Position numbers and translations under genes: made by a program. The notes beneath the pieces are model-generated. The model was not told the origin of the DNA, did not search any database, and saw nothing but the letters and a program-made list of their open reading frames with translations. A DNA stretch of 64,000 nucleotides from Mycolicibacterium mageritense (GTDB taxonomy: Bacteria; Actinomycetota; Actinomycetes; Mycobacteriales; Mycobacteriaceae), in assembly GCF_010727475.1 (NCBI RefSeq), contig NZ_AP022567.1, positions 6,138,001 through 6,202,000 on the forward strand, in the 5' to 3' direction. Shown piece after piece: positions 25,418-33,874 of the stretch. Positions within the stretch are counted from its first letter, which is position 1. The number at the start of each line of letters is the position of its first letter.

Positions 25418-25435
25418 AGACAGACCTGTCTGTCT
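25418..25435. promoter_or_regulatory. TetR operator AGACAGAC-N2-GTCTGTCT
   Basis: Eight-base perfect arms around a two-base centre, 30 bases upstream of the TetR start and 17 bases upstream of the divergent GTG. TAGACAGAC-type palindromes are the usual TetR-family operators. Confidence 0.75.
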
Positions 25436-25452
25436 GTGCCAGTGTCACGGAC

Positions 25453-26016
25453 GTGCCGAACTCAACAGATCCCACGCCTGAATCGACCCTCTACCTGTAC
25501 GAGATCGCATTGGGTGCAGTCGAACCCACACCCGTCGACCAGCTCCTCAAACTCCTCGACGCAGCGATCCACCGGGCCGGTGGCGAGTTGGTCGAAGCCC
25601 AGGTGACGCGCGGCGGCCGACGAGTGTTCGCGGTCGCGGAATTCGCGACGGGCAATCCCGCGCGCCTCGAACCCGCCGAACTCGCCGGTGCCGAGATCAC
25701 CGGACCCGATGCGGTGCGGCTCGTCGGCGCGGACCTCGCCGACGTCAAGGCCGTGCGGCCGTCGGCGGGATATCTGGTCGAGTGGGATCTGCCCGCCGAT
25801 CTGGACATGGCGTCCTACCTCGCCCGCAAGAAGGCCAATGCGCCCAAATACGCAGATGTCCCGGAGGTCAGCTTCCTGCGTACCTATGTGCGCGAGGACA
25901 TGGACAAGTGCCTGTGTCTGTACGATGCGGCGGACGAGGCCGCTGTGCGACGGGCCAGGCAAGCCGTCAGCACTCCCATCGACAGGTTGCACGGTTTGGA
26001 GAGTTTTCAGCCATGA
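25453..26016 (+). CDS. DUF4242 (SCO4226-like, nickel-binding type) domain protein
   Basis: 187 residues. The C-terminal half (about 105-187) has the DUF4242 pattern: YLVEWDLPADLDM, then SFLRTYVREDMDKCLCLYDAADEAAVRRARQ in pieces and PIDRLHGLESFQP. The N-terminal half may be a diverged second copy (LYLYEIALGAVEPTPVDQL). Streptomyces SCO4226 of this family binds nickel; the Cys pair CLCLY is a possible site here, by inference. First gene of the TetR-controlled operon; overlaps the flavoprotein gene by four bases. Confidence 0.75.
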   Translation: MPNSTDPTPESTLYLYEIALGAVEPTPVDQLLKLLDAAIHRAGGELVEAQVTRGGRRVFAVAEFATGNPARLEPAELAGAEITGPDAVRLVGADLADVKAVRPSAGYLVEWDLPADLDMASYLARKKANAPKYADVPEVSFLRTYVREDMDKCLCLYDAADEAAVRRARQAVSTPIDRLHGLESFQP

Positions 26017-27050
26017 CGGCAGTGGTTGCCGCCGATATTCGGGCGGCGCTCGACGAGGTCGGCCGATCGGTCGCCGACCGGGCCGCGGCGCTCGACGCCG
26101 GGCGCACCGATGTGCGTCCCGACCTTGCCGCGCTGGGGCGGGCCGGCCTCTTCGAGCCAGGCTTCGGAGCAGACCTCACCGACATGGTGTACGTGATCGA
26201 CGAGATCTCGACACACAGTCTCGCAGTGGGTTTTTCGGCGTGGGCGCACCGGATGGTTCTGCACTTCCTGCACCACGCCGAGCCGAGTGCCGACGAGGAC
26301 GTCAGCGCCTTGATCCGCGGCGAACGCATCGGTGTCACCGCGATGGCGGCGGCGCTCAAGCACCTTGCCGGCCTCGCCCGACTGCCGGTCGTCGCCGACC
26401 CGCAACCTGACGGACTGGTGCTGACCGGGCCCATCCACTGGGCGTCCAACGTCTTCGACGATGCGCTCATCGTGGTGCCTGCGCGAACCGCCGCCGGTGA
26501 CACCGTGGTCGCGGCGATCGACGCGGACGCGGCAGGCGTCACGATCAACCCGCCGCCGGAACTCATGGCATTGGGGGCCACCGCGTCGACGTCGCTGCGA
26601 CTGGACGGCGTCCGTGCGCGACGCGTCCTGCACACCGACCTCGCGACGTTCGTGGCGCGGATCCGGCCGACATTCCTGCTCCTGCAAACGGCGTTCTGCG
26701 CGGGCATCGCCCGTGCGGCGCTCGCCGGCGCGGCCGACGCGCGCGGTGGCCTCAACACACAGTTCGAGGGCCACTTCGCGGATCTGTCAGATCGGGCCGG
26801 TCGATTACGGCGAACCCTCTACCGCGCGGCCGCCGACCCCACCGACTTCGTTGTCGGGGAACTGATCCGGCTGCGGCTCGACACCGCCACCCTGGCGGTC
26901 GAGGCCACCCGGCTGGAATCGACCATGGCAGGCGGTGCCGGATACGTGGTGGGCAGCGCGGTCAACCGGCGGTTGCGCGAGGCGTCGTTCCTGCCGATCC
27001 AGGCCCCGTCGGAAGGACAGCTGCGGTGGGAACTGACACGGTACGAATAA
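26013..27050 (+). CDS. Acyl-CoA dehydrogenase-like flavoprotein (DszC/SfnB-like group possible)
   Basis: 345 residues, somewhat shorter than usual acyl-CoA dehydrogenases. The fold is visible: N-terminal helical part with ALGRAGLFEPGFGADL, middle GVTAMAAALKHLAGL and GPIHWASNVFDDALIVVPA, C-terminal helices ending ATRLESTMAGGAGYVVGSAVNRRLREASFLPIQAPSEGQLRWEL (in pieces). The canonical Glu base is not evident. Its place beside a sulfonate/taurine-class importer makes an FMN-dependent monooxygenase of the organosulfur type plausible, by context only. It overlaps the ATPase gene by 25 bases. Confidence 0.75.
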   Translation: MTAVVAADIRAALDEVGRSVADRAAALDAGRTDVRPDLAALGRAGLFEPGFGADLTDMVYVIDEISTHSLAVGFSAWAHRMVLHFLHHAEPSADEDVSALIRGERIGVTAMAAALKHLAGLARLPVVADPQPDGLVLTGPIHWASNVFDDALIVVPARTAAGDTVVAAIDADAAGVTINPPPELMALGATASTSLRLDGVRARRVLHTDLATFVARIRPTFLLLQTAFCAGIARAALAGAADARGGLNTQFEGHFADLSDRAGRLRRTLYRAAADPTDFVVGELIRLRLDTATLAVEATRLESTMAGGAGYVVGSAVNRRLREASFLPIQAPSEGQLRWELTRYE

Positions 27051-27748
27051 CTGCCGGTGTCAAGCGCTTTGGCGATGCAACGGTATTGGCCGGCGTAGAC
27101 CTGAGCATCAGCGCCGGGGAGTTCCTCGCGATCCTGGGTCGCAGCGGAAGCGGCAAGTCCACGCTGCTGCGGATCCTGGCCGGTCTGGAGACGCTCGACT
27201 CCGGGACCGTCAGCTGGATCGGCGGCGGTGCCCGACCTCAGACCGGCGTGGTGTTCCAGGAGCCGCTGCTGATGCCGTGGCTGACCGTCGCGGCCAATGT
27301 CGGCTATGCCCAACGCTTCGCGGCACACCGGGACAGCTTCGACCAGGACTACGCCCGTGAGCTGATGGCCCGGTTCGGACTCGACCGGCTCGCCGACCGG
27401 TACCCCGATCAACTCTCCGGCGGCCAGGCGCAACGGGTGGCGATCCTGCGGGCCATCGCGACCCGGCCCCGGCTGCTGCTCCTCGACGAGCCGTTCAGTG
27501 CGCTCGATCCGGCCACCCGCACCGACCTGCAGCGCTGGCTGGCCGGCCTGGCCGCCGAACTCGACATCACGGTCGTGCTGGTCACCCATGACGTCGACGA
27601 GGCGCTGCTGCTCGCACATCGCGTGCTGCTGCTGGGCGAGGACGGACTCATCCGGCGGCAGTGGCAACCGGATGACGGTCGCGCAGACGCGGACAGCTTG
27701 CGCCAAGATGTGCTCGACCACTACCGGATTCCCACCGAGGCGACCTGA
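27026..27748 (+). CDS. ABC importer ATP-binding protein (nitrate/sulfonate/taurine class)
   Basis: 240 residues. Walker A is GRSGSGKSTLL, Q-loop GVVFQEPLLMPWLTV, signature LSGGQAQRVAILRA, Walker B LLLLDEPFSALDP, H-loop VTHDVDEALLL. QEPxLxPW and HDVDEAL are typical of SsuB/TauB/NrtD. GTG start lies inside the flavoprotein gene. It energises the permease at 28914-29702; the next gene starts in its stop codon (TGATG). Confidence 0.92.
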   Translation: MGTDTVRITAGVKRFGDATVLAGVDLSISAGEFLAILGRSGSGKSTLLRILAGLETLDSGTVSWIGGGARPQTGVVFQEPLLMPWLTVAANVGYAQRFAAHRDSFDQDYARELMARFGLDRLADRYPDQLSGGQAQRVAILRAIATRPRLLLLDEPFSALDPATRTDLQRWLAGLAAELDITVVLVTHDVDEALLLAHRVLLLGEDGLIRRQWQPDDGRADADSLRQDVLDHYRIPTEAT

Positions 27749-28917
27749 TGGGGACGGTGCTGTCGCGGCGCAGGCTATTGGGCGGCGCCGCGGGTCTGGC
27801 GGCTGCCGGTGGCGTCCTCGGGCTGGCGGACCTCGCGCAGGCCGCGCTGCGGCAGCCCGCCGGGAACACGGGTGGCCTGAGGGTGGGGTATCTGCCGATC
27901 ACGGACGCGGCCCCGCTGCTCGTGGCGCATCACTCAGGCCTCTACGCGCCAGGCGCCGTGAGCTCTGAAAAGCCCGTGCTGTTCCGCAGCTGGGCGGCAT
28001 TGGCCGAGGCGTTCATCACGGGTCACGTCGACGTCGTCCACCTGCTCATGCCGATGGCGGTTCAGTTGCGCTACACCCTCGGCGGTGGCGTGCGGGTACT
28101 GGGCTGGAACCACACCAACGGATCGTCGCTCACCGTGGCGCCGCACATCGGTGAGCTGTCAGACCTGGCCGGCTCACAGGTGGCCATCCCGTTCTGGTGG
28201 TCGATCCACAACATCGTGCTGCAGCAACTGCTACGGGCCCACGGGTTACGACCCGTGGTGCGGCGCAGCGCGTCTCGCGCGCAGCGCACGGTGGAGCTGA
28301 TCGTCATGAGCCCTTCGGACATGGTGCCCGCTTTGGCTGATCGGTCCATCGGCGGCTACGTGGTCGCCGATCCGTTCAACGCCATGGCGCAGATCAAGAA
28401 GATCGGCCGGATCCACACGTTCCTCGGCGATGTATGGCGCGATCACGCGTGCTGCGTGCTGGTCACGCGTGACGACGTGATCGCACGGCGGCCGCAGGCC
28501 GTGCAGGCCCTCACCGACGGTGTCGTCACCGCGCAGCGGTGGATCGACGGCAACCGGGCCGCCGCGGCAGCGGATCTGGCAGGCGGACGCTATCTGCCCC
28601 AACCGGTGCCCGCGGTACAGCTTGCACTGACGTATCCGAACCCGCCCGGCCGGCTGACGCACCCCGATTGGCAGCCGCAGCGGCTCGGCTATCAGCCTTT
28701 CCCGTTCCCGAGCTTCACCCGCACGCTCGTCGAGGCCATGGGCGACACCGTCGTCGACGGAAACCGGCGGTTTCTCGACCGCATCGAGGCCGGCCGCGTG
28801 CACGCCGAACTCGTCGACGACGCATTCGTGCGCAGATCCCTTGCCGCGCAGGGCGGCCCGCAAGCCTTCGGGCTTCCTGCCGACCTCGCCCGAACCGAAC
28901 AGGTGGAACCGCTATGA
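27748..28917 (+). CDS. Tat-exported ABC substrate-binding protein (NrtA/CmpA/SsuA-like)
   Basis: 389 residues. The N-terminus is a twin-arginine signal (SRRRLLGGAAG followed by a hydrophobic stretch ending AQAAL), suggesting export folded or with cofactor. The mature part begins GGLRVGYLPITDAAPLLVAHHSGLY, typical of the NMT1/CmpA binding proteins, and has AFITGHVDVVHLLMPMAV and VAIPFWWSIHNIVLQQLL. Such proteins bind nitrate, bicarbonate, taurine or sulfonates; the ligand cannot be read. It sits between ATPase and permease genes with one- and four-base overlaps. Confidence 0.87.
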   Translation: MGTVLSRRRLLGGAAGLAAAGGVLGLADLAQAALRQPAGNTGGLRVGYLPITDAAPLLVAHHSGLYAPGAVSSEKPVLFRSWAALAEAFITGHVDVVHLLMPMAVQLRYTLGGGVRVLGWNHTNGSSLTVAPHIGELSDLAGSQVAIPFWWSIHNIVLQQLLRAHGLRPVVRRSASRAQRTVELIVMSPSDMVPALADRSIGGYVVADPFNAMAQIKKIGRIHTFLGDVWRDHACCVLVTRDDVIARRPQAVQALTDGVVTAQRWIDGNRAAAAADLAGGRYLPQPVPAVQLALTYPNPPGRLTHPDWQPQRLGYQPFPFPSFTRTLVEAMGDTVVDGNRRFLDRIEAGRVHAELVDDAFVRRSLAAQGGPQAFGLPADLARTEQVEPL

Positions 28918-29702
28918 CCACGGCCCCGGCAGCATCTCCCGCGCTCGATCGCCGCCCCGGCGGCTGGGCGCGGGCACTGCCACCGCTGAGCGCCGTCATC
29001 GCCGCGGTCGTGGTGTGGTGGGTGATCACCACGGTGATCAGCGCACCGCAATCGCTGCTGCGGCAGGCGGCGCCGCAACGTGTGCTGCCAGCTCTGGCCG
29101 ACCTGCTCGGCCGCGGAGTGCTGTTGTCGGACACCGGGATCAGCCTGTGGCGTCTGCTCATCGGGCTGCTTGTCGCGGCCGTCGTCGGGATTCCGGTCGG
29201 ATTGTCGATCGGCCTGAGTGCCACCGCGGAACGCGCCACCGCGCCCGTCGTGCAGTTCCTGCGGATGATCTCGCCGCTGTCCTGGGCGCCGATCGCGGTC
29301 GCGGTGTTCGGCATCGGCAACGAACCGGTGATCTTCCTGATCGCCGCGGCCGCGGTGTGGCCCGTCGTGATCAACACGGCCGCAGGCGTACATGCCATCG
29401 AGCCCGGTTATCTCGACGTGGCGCGCTCGTTTCACGCCACCCGCATCGAACTGCTGAAGGCCGTCGTGCTGCCCGCAGTGCGCGGACATGTGCTGACCGG
29501 GCTGCGCATCGCGCTCGGCATCGGCTGGGTGGTCCTGGTGCCCGCCGAGATGCTCGGGGTTCGCTCGGGACTCGGCTACCAGGTGCTCAACGCCCGCGAT
29601 CAGCTGGCCTACGACCAAGTTGTCGCGGTCATCGTGGTGATCGGGAGTCTCGGGTACCTGCTGGACCTGGTGGCGCGGCGGGTGCTGGCCGTCCGCACGT
29701 AG
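28914..29702 (+). CDS. ABC importer permease (SsuC/TauC-like)
   Basis: 262 residues with six predicted membrane segments, the first at about 25-47. The EAA-like cytoplasmic loop is IEPGYLDVARSFHATRIELLKAVVLPAVRGH in pieces, and GLRIALGIGWVVLVPAEMLG with SGLGYQVLNARDQL are characteristic of the SsuC/TauC class. ATGA overlap with the binding protein gene. It completes the first importer; a 185-base gap with direct repeats follows. Confidence 0.9.
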   Translation: MTTAPAASPALDRRPGGWARALPPLSAVIAAVVVWWVITTVISAPQSLLRQAAPQRVLPALADLLGRGVLLSDTGISLWRLLIGLLVAAVVGIPVGLSIGLSATAERATAPVVQFLRMISPLSWAPIAVAVFGIGNEPVIFLIAAAAVWPVVINTAAGVHAIEPGYLDVARSFHATRIELLKAVVLPAVRGHVLTGLRIALGIGWVVLVPAEMLGVRSGLGYQVLNARDQLAYDQVVAVIVVIGSLGYLLDLVARRVLAVRT

Positions 29703-29757
29703 CGAGCTGCGCGGTATTCGGCTCACCGCGATTGTAAATTCCTCGTGCGGCCGAGGT

Positions 29758-29854
29758 GGCGCAATGACGTCACACGACCCCGGTTTGACCAGGTCGACGC
29801 CTGCGAGGGGCGGCGCAATCAGTCGCCGTGCGCACACCCCGGTTTCGCGCAGGT
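29758..29854 (+). repeat. Two direct repeats upstream of the GntR operon
   Basis: GGCGCAAT (29758, 29812), CCCCGGTTT (29778, 29837) and CAGGT (29790, 29850) occur in the same order twice. Palindromes lie between the first two elements: TGACGTCA at 29765-29772 in copy one, GTGCGCAC at 29828-29835 in copy two. They fill most of the 185-base gap before the GntR gene. Likely regulator sites or a duplicated leader element. Confidence 0.5.
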
Positions 29855-29887
29855 GCAGGGCGCTGACGTGGGCTTTACGTTGACGGA

Positions 29888-30631
29888 ATGTCGCAGCCCG
29901 AGCCGACACCCATCCGACGTCCGCGCGCCGATCAGGCCCGCCAGGTCGCCGACGTCCTGCGCCACCAGATTCACGACGGTACCTACGACGGTGGCCTGCC
30001 GAGCGAGGCCGAACTGGCCGCCGAGTTCTTCGTGTCCCGCAACACCGTCAGAGAAGCGCTCTCGGTGCTCAAGAACGAGGGGCTCATCGACCGCGGTACC
30101 AAGGTCGGAACCCATGTGGCGGCCCGCAAATTCGATCATGGCCTCGATGCCCTGGTGGGGCTGAAAGAGACCTTCAAGGACTACGGCGAGGTTCGCAACG
30201 AGGTCCGCGCGGTGCTCAAGCTCGCCGCGCCGCCTGCCGTCGCCCGCAAGCTGGCGCTGGATCCGGGCACCCAAGTGGTGTATGTCGAGCGCCTGCGGTA
30301 CCTCGGTGATCTGCCGCTGTCGTTGGACCTGACGTATCTGGTTCCCGACATCGGCGAGCAGGTCATCGGCCACGATCTGGAAACCAACGACGTCTTCGCG
30401 CTCATCGAGCAGGTCAGCGGGCAGCGGCTCGGCGGCGCCACGTTCGCGCTCGAGGCGGTCTCGGCCGACCCACACTCGGCGGCGACCCTGCAGGTGCCCG
30501 ACGGTTCGGCCCTGCTGATGGCCGAACGCCTCACGAGCCTCGACGACGGCAGGCCCGTCGACCTTGAGTACATCAGAATGCGCGGTGACCGGATCACCAT
30601 GCGCGGCAACCTCGTTAGGGGCACTCCATGA
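29888..30631 (+). CDS. GntR/HutC family transcriptional regulator (UTRA effector domain)
   Basis: 247 residues. The winged HTH is ADVLRHQIHDGTYDGGLPSEAELAAEFFVSRNTVREALSVLKNEGLI, read in pieces, followed by a UTRA-type effector domain (VYVERLRYLGDLPLSLDLTYL, DLEYIRMRGDRITMRGNL). It is the first gene of the operon it probably controls: the ferredoxin gene starts in its stop codon (ATGA). The effector is unknown; HutC-type domains bind small organic ligands. Confidence 0.9.
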   Translation: MSQPEPTPIRRPRADQARQVADVLRHQIHDGTYDGGLPSEAELAAEFFVSRNTVREALSVLKNEGLIDRGTKVGTHVAARKFDHGLDALVGLKETFKDYGEVRNEVRAVLKLAAPPAVARKLALDPGTQVVYVERLRYLGDLPLSLDLTYLVPDIGEQVIGHDLETNDVFALIEQVSGQRLGGATFALEAVSADPHSAATLQVPDGSALLMAERLTSLDDGRPVDLEYIRMRGDRITMRGNLVRGTP

Positions 30632-30855
30632 CCCTGGTCAACCAGCGCGCCGACGTTCCGGTGACGATCGACGAGTCCCTGTGCATCGAGGGCTGCACGC
30701 TGTGCGTCGACGTGTGCCCGATGGATTCGCTGGCCATCAACCCGGACAACGGCAAGGCCTACATGCACGTCGACGAGTGCTGGTACTGCGGGCCGTGCGC
30801 GGCCCGTTGCCCCACCGGAGCCGTCACCGTCAACATGCCGTATCTGATCCGTTAG
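30628..30855 (+). CDS. 2x[4Fe-4S] ferredoxin, AprB-like short form
   Basis: 75 residues with eight cysteines in two clusters: Cys19-x3-Cys23-x2-Cys26-x3-Cys30-Pro and Cys51-x2-Cys54-x2-Cys57-x3-Cys61-Pro. The second cluster, DECWYCGPCAARCPTGAVTV, resembles the CWECYSCVKICPQGAI pattern of APS-reductase beta subunits; the first is an ordinary ferredoxin-like cluster with an extra residue. It is probably the electron-transfer partner of the flavoprotein encoded at the end of the operon. Nine bases separate it from the next gene. Confidence 0.9.
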   Translation: MTLVNQRADVPVTIDESLCIEGCTLCVDVCPMDSLAINPDNGKAYMHVDECWYCGPCAARCPTGAVTVNMPYLIR

Positions 30856-30864
30856 AGGACCGAC

Positions 30865-32283
30865 GTGAAAACAGCCCTGATCGCACTCACCGCAGGCATT
30901 ACCCTCGCAACGGCCGGATGTTCGCTGGACTCGGCCACGCAATCCGCCGATACCGTCGATGTCGTCATCGGCTATCAGTCCAAGACCATCAACACCGTGA
31001 CGGCCGGAACCCTGCTGCGCGCACAGGGTTACCTCGAACATCGACTGGCCGACATCACCAAGAACACGGGCACCAAATACAACGTGACGTGGCAGGACTA
31101 CGACACCGGCGCGCCCATCACCGCGCAGATGGTCGCCGAGAAGATCGACATCGGGTCGATGGGTGACTACCCGATGCTGATCAACGGCTCCAAGACCCAG
31201 GCGAACGAACGGGCCAAGACCGAGATCGTCTCGGTCACCGGATACAACCCCAAGGGCGGGTTGAACATGGTTGTGGTGGCGCCGAACTCACCGGCGCGGA
31301 CGCTGACCGACCTGGCGGGCCAGAAGGTCTCGGCCAGCGTCGGCTCGGCCGGTCACGGCATGCTGGTCCAGGCGCTCGGCAAGGCGGGCGTCGATCCCAA
31401 GACCGGCGTCGAGGTGCTCAACCAGCAGCCGCAGGTCGGCGCGTCATCCCTGGAATCCGGTCAGGTGCAGGCACTTTCGCAGTTCGTGGCATGGCCGGGG
31501 CTGTTGGTTCAGCAGGGCAAGGCCAAACTGCTCTACGACGGTGCCGAGCTGAACTATCCGACCCTGCACGGTGTCGTGGTGCGCCGCGCCTACGCGGCGG
31601 ATCACCCGGAGGTGCTCGACGCGTTCCTGCAGGCCCAGCTCGACGCCACCGACTTCCTCAACACCAAGCCGCTGGAGGCCGCGCGGATCGTGGCCGAGGG
31701 CAGCGGGCTGCCGCAGGAGGTGGTCTACCTCTACAACGGGCCCGGTGGCACCTCGTTCGACCCGACGCTCAAACCGGCACTGGTGAACGCGCTCAAAGGC
31801 GATGTGCCATATCTCAAGTCGATCGACAACTTCGCCGACCTCGACATCGCGGGCTTCGTGCAGGACGGCCCGTTGCGAGAAGCTTTCGCGGCCCGCGGCC
31901 AGGACTACGACAAGGCGCTGAACACGGCCACCAATCCGTCGGCACTGAGCGGTCGGGATCCGGTCTGCAAGACCGCGGTCGACAACCCGGCCACTGCGAG
32001 CGAACTGTGGCTGCAGGGATCGGACACCACGTCCGCGGCGGCCAACCCGACCTGCCTGCTCAAGGCCATCCGGGAAGCCGAAGCGCGCGGTGCCACGGTG
32101 CGGGCCGCCTACGTTCCCGACGCCGAACTGGGCACCAGATGGTTCGCCGACAAGTCGGTGTGGGTTCGAGACGGCGCGAACCATCTGCCCTTCGGCACGG
32201 TGGCCGGGGCCCAGCGCTACACGACGGCGCATCCGGGCAGCGTGGTCGTCGACTACCAGCAGGCCCTGGCAGGTGCGGTGTGA
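30865..32283 (+). CDS. ABC substrate-binding lipoprotein with C-terminal NosL-like domain
   Basis: 472 residues, about 120 longer than usual for the class. A lipobox LATAGC (Cys about residue 19) marks a lipoprotein. Residues 30-330 are a binding-protein domain (DVVIGYQSKTINTVTAG, LTDLAGQKVSASVGSAGHG). The extension contains DPVCKTAV with Cys368, PTCLLKAI with Cys397, then VRAAYVPDAELGTRWFADKSVWVRDG and PFGTVAGAQRYTTAHPG, which match the order of motifs in NosL copper-binding lipoproteins. The Met of the NosL CGM motif is absent. GTG start after AGAGGAC. Confidence 0.83.
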   Translation: MKTALIALTAGITLATAGCSLDSATQSADTVDVVIGYQSKTINTVTAGTLLRAQGYLEHRLADITKNTGTKYNVTWQDYDTGAPITAQMVAEKIDIGSMGDYPMLINGSKTQANERAKTEIVSVTGYNPKGGLNMVVVAPNSPARTLTDLAGQKVSASVGSAGHGMLVQALGKAGVDPKTGVEVLNQQPQVGASSLESGQVQALSQFVAWPGLLVQQGKAKLLYDGAELNYPTLHGVVVRRAYAADHPEVLDAFLQAQLDATDFLNTKPLEAARIVAEGSGLPQEVVYLYNGPGGTSFDPTLKPALVNALKGDVPYLKSIDNFADLDIAGFVQDGPLREAFAARGQDYDKALNTATNPSALSGRDPVCKTAVDNPATASELWLQGSDTTSAAANPTCLLKAIREAEARGATVRAAYVPDAELGTRWFADKSVWVRDGANHLPFGTVAGAQRYTTAHPGSVVVDYQQALAGAV

Positions 32284-33131
32284 CCACCACTGACGCCGCG
32301 CCCGCCGCCGTCGTCGAGGCACCCGCGACCGCTGTCACGAGGCGGGAGTCCTCACCGTGGCCGCATCGACTTGTGCGGCTGGCCTCGGTCCTCGCCGCCG
32401 TCGGGCTGTGGCAACTGCTGACCGCCAACAACATCCGGCTCGGGCTTCGCTTCGACACGCTGCCCACCGTCACCGAGATCGCCGCGGCACTGGCCAACCG
32501 GCTCGGCACGCAGGAGTACTGGCTCGACCTGGGCCAGTCACTGATCCGGATTCTCACCGGATTCGGGCTGGCTGCCGTGATCGGCGTGGTGACCGGCATC
32601 CTGCTGGGCCGCTCCACGGTGTTCGCCGACGTGTTCGGGCCGCTGACCGAACTGGCCCGGCCCATCCCGGCCATCGCGATGGTGCCGGTCGCGATCCTGT
32701 TGTTCCCGACCGACGAGGCCGGAATCGTGTTCATCACGTTCCTGGCGGCCTACTTCCCGATCATGGTCAGCGTGCGCCACGCCGTGCGCGCCCTGCCGAC
32801 CATCTGGGAGGACTCGGTGCGCACGCTGGGCGGCGGCAGGTTCGACGTCCTGCGCCGCGTCGTGCTGCCCGGCATCCTGCCCGGACTGTTCGGCGGACTG
32901 TCGGTGGGCATGGGCGTGGCCTGGATCTGCGTCATCTCGGCCGAGATGATCTCGGGCCGGCTCGGGGTGGGATACCGCACGTGGCAGGCCTACACGGTGC
33001 TGAACTATCCCGACGTGTTCGTCGGCATCATCACCATCGGCGTGCTCGGGTTCGGCACCGCGGCGGCCGTCGAACTGATCGGGCGCCGCGCCACCCGGTG
33101 GCTGCCCCGAGCCGAGGAGGCCGGACGATGA
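32280..33131 (+). CDS. ABC importer permease (SsuC/TauC-like), second system
   Basis: 283 residues, six predicted membrane segments after a 30-residue Ala/Pro-rich leader. Class motifs are ELARPIPAIAMVPVAILLFPTDEAGIVF in pieces and RTLGGGRFDVLRRVVLPGILPGLFGGL, the EAA-like loop, then VISAEMISGRLGVGYRTWQA. GTGA overlap with the binding-protein gene and ATGA overlap with the ATPase gene. It probably forms the importer with its two neighbours. Confidence 0.9.
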   Translation: MTTTDAAPAAVVEAPATAVTRRESSPWPHRLVRLASVLAAVGLWQLLTANNIRLGLRFDTLPTVTEIAAALANRLGTQEYWLDLGQSLIRILTGFGLAAVIGVVTGILLGRSTVFADVFGPLTELARPIPAIAMVPVAILLFPTDEAGIVFITFLAAYFPIMVSVRHAVRALPTIWEDSVRTLGGGRFDVLRRVVLPGILPGLFGGLSVGMGVAWICVISAEMISGRLGVGYRTWQAYTVLNYPDVFVGIITIGVLGFGTAAAVELIGRRATRWLPRAEEAGR

Positions 33132-33874
33132 CCACGACACTGGCCGGCGCCGGCATGCGGCTGGAACTCGACGCAATCACGTTGTCCTACACGGGCTCCC
33201 CGGTGATCGCCGACCTGAGCCTGGTGGTGGAGCCCGGCGAGATCCTGGTGCTGACCGGGCCGTCCGGGTGCGGCAAGTCGACCTTGCTGCGAGCGCTGAC
33301 CGGGCTGTTGCGGCCCGACGCGGGCCGGGTGCTCGCCGACGGGGCCGTGGTCACCACGACCTCGCGGGACCGCGGCATGGTGTTCCAGGACAGTGCGCTG
33401 TTGCCTTGGCGCACAGTGCGTTCCAACATCGAGCTGGCATTGCAGCTGCGGGGGGAACCCAAATCGACGCGCCGCGACCGCGCCGAACGCTGGATCAGCG
33501 AGGTCGGGCTGACCGGATTCGGCGATTATCTCCCCAAGAGTCTGTCCGGCGGTATGCGGCAACGGGTCCAGCTGGCGCGCGGGCTGGCCGGCGCACCCCG
33601 CGCGGTCATGATGGACGAGCCGTTCGCGGCGTTGGACACTCAGACGCGCGCGGCCATGCAGCGGCTGCTGATCGACACCTGGCGCGCGCATCCCACCACG
33701 GTCGTGTTCGTCACCCACGACGTCGACGAGGCGTTGATACTCGGCGACCGCGTCGCCGTGCTGGGCCGGGCCGGCCGGCCGCTGCGCGCTGTCGTCGACG
33801 TGCCCGCGCCGCGCACCGATGTCCAACGTTCGGCGCTGCGCGCCGAAATCATTGCCGCACTGGAGCAATCATGA
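33128..33874 (+). CDS. ABC importer ATP-binding protein, second system
   Basis: 248 residues. Walker A GPSGCGKSTLL, Q-loop GMVFQDSALLPWRTV, signature LSGGMRQRVQLARG, Walker B AVMMDEPFAALD, H-loop VTHDVDEALIL. The motifs are of the nitrate/sulfonate/taurine class, as in the first system, but the two ATPases differ clearly in sequence, so they are not a recent duplication. It overlaps both neighbours by four bases. Confidence 0.92.
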   Translation: MTTTLAGAGMRLELDAITLSYTGSPVIADLSLVVEPGEILVLTGPSGCGKSTLLRALTGLLRPDAGRVLADGAVVTTTSRDRGMVFQDSALLPWRTVRSNIELALQLRGEPKSTRRDRAERWISEVGLTGFGDYLPKSLSGGMRQRVQLARGLAGAPRAVMMDEPFAALDTQTRAAMQRLLIDTWRAHPTTVVFVTHDVDEALILGDRVAVLGRAGRPLRAVVDVPAPRTDVQRSALRAEIIAALEQS

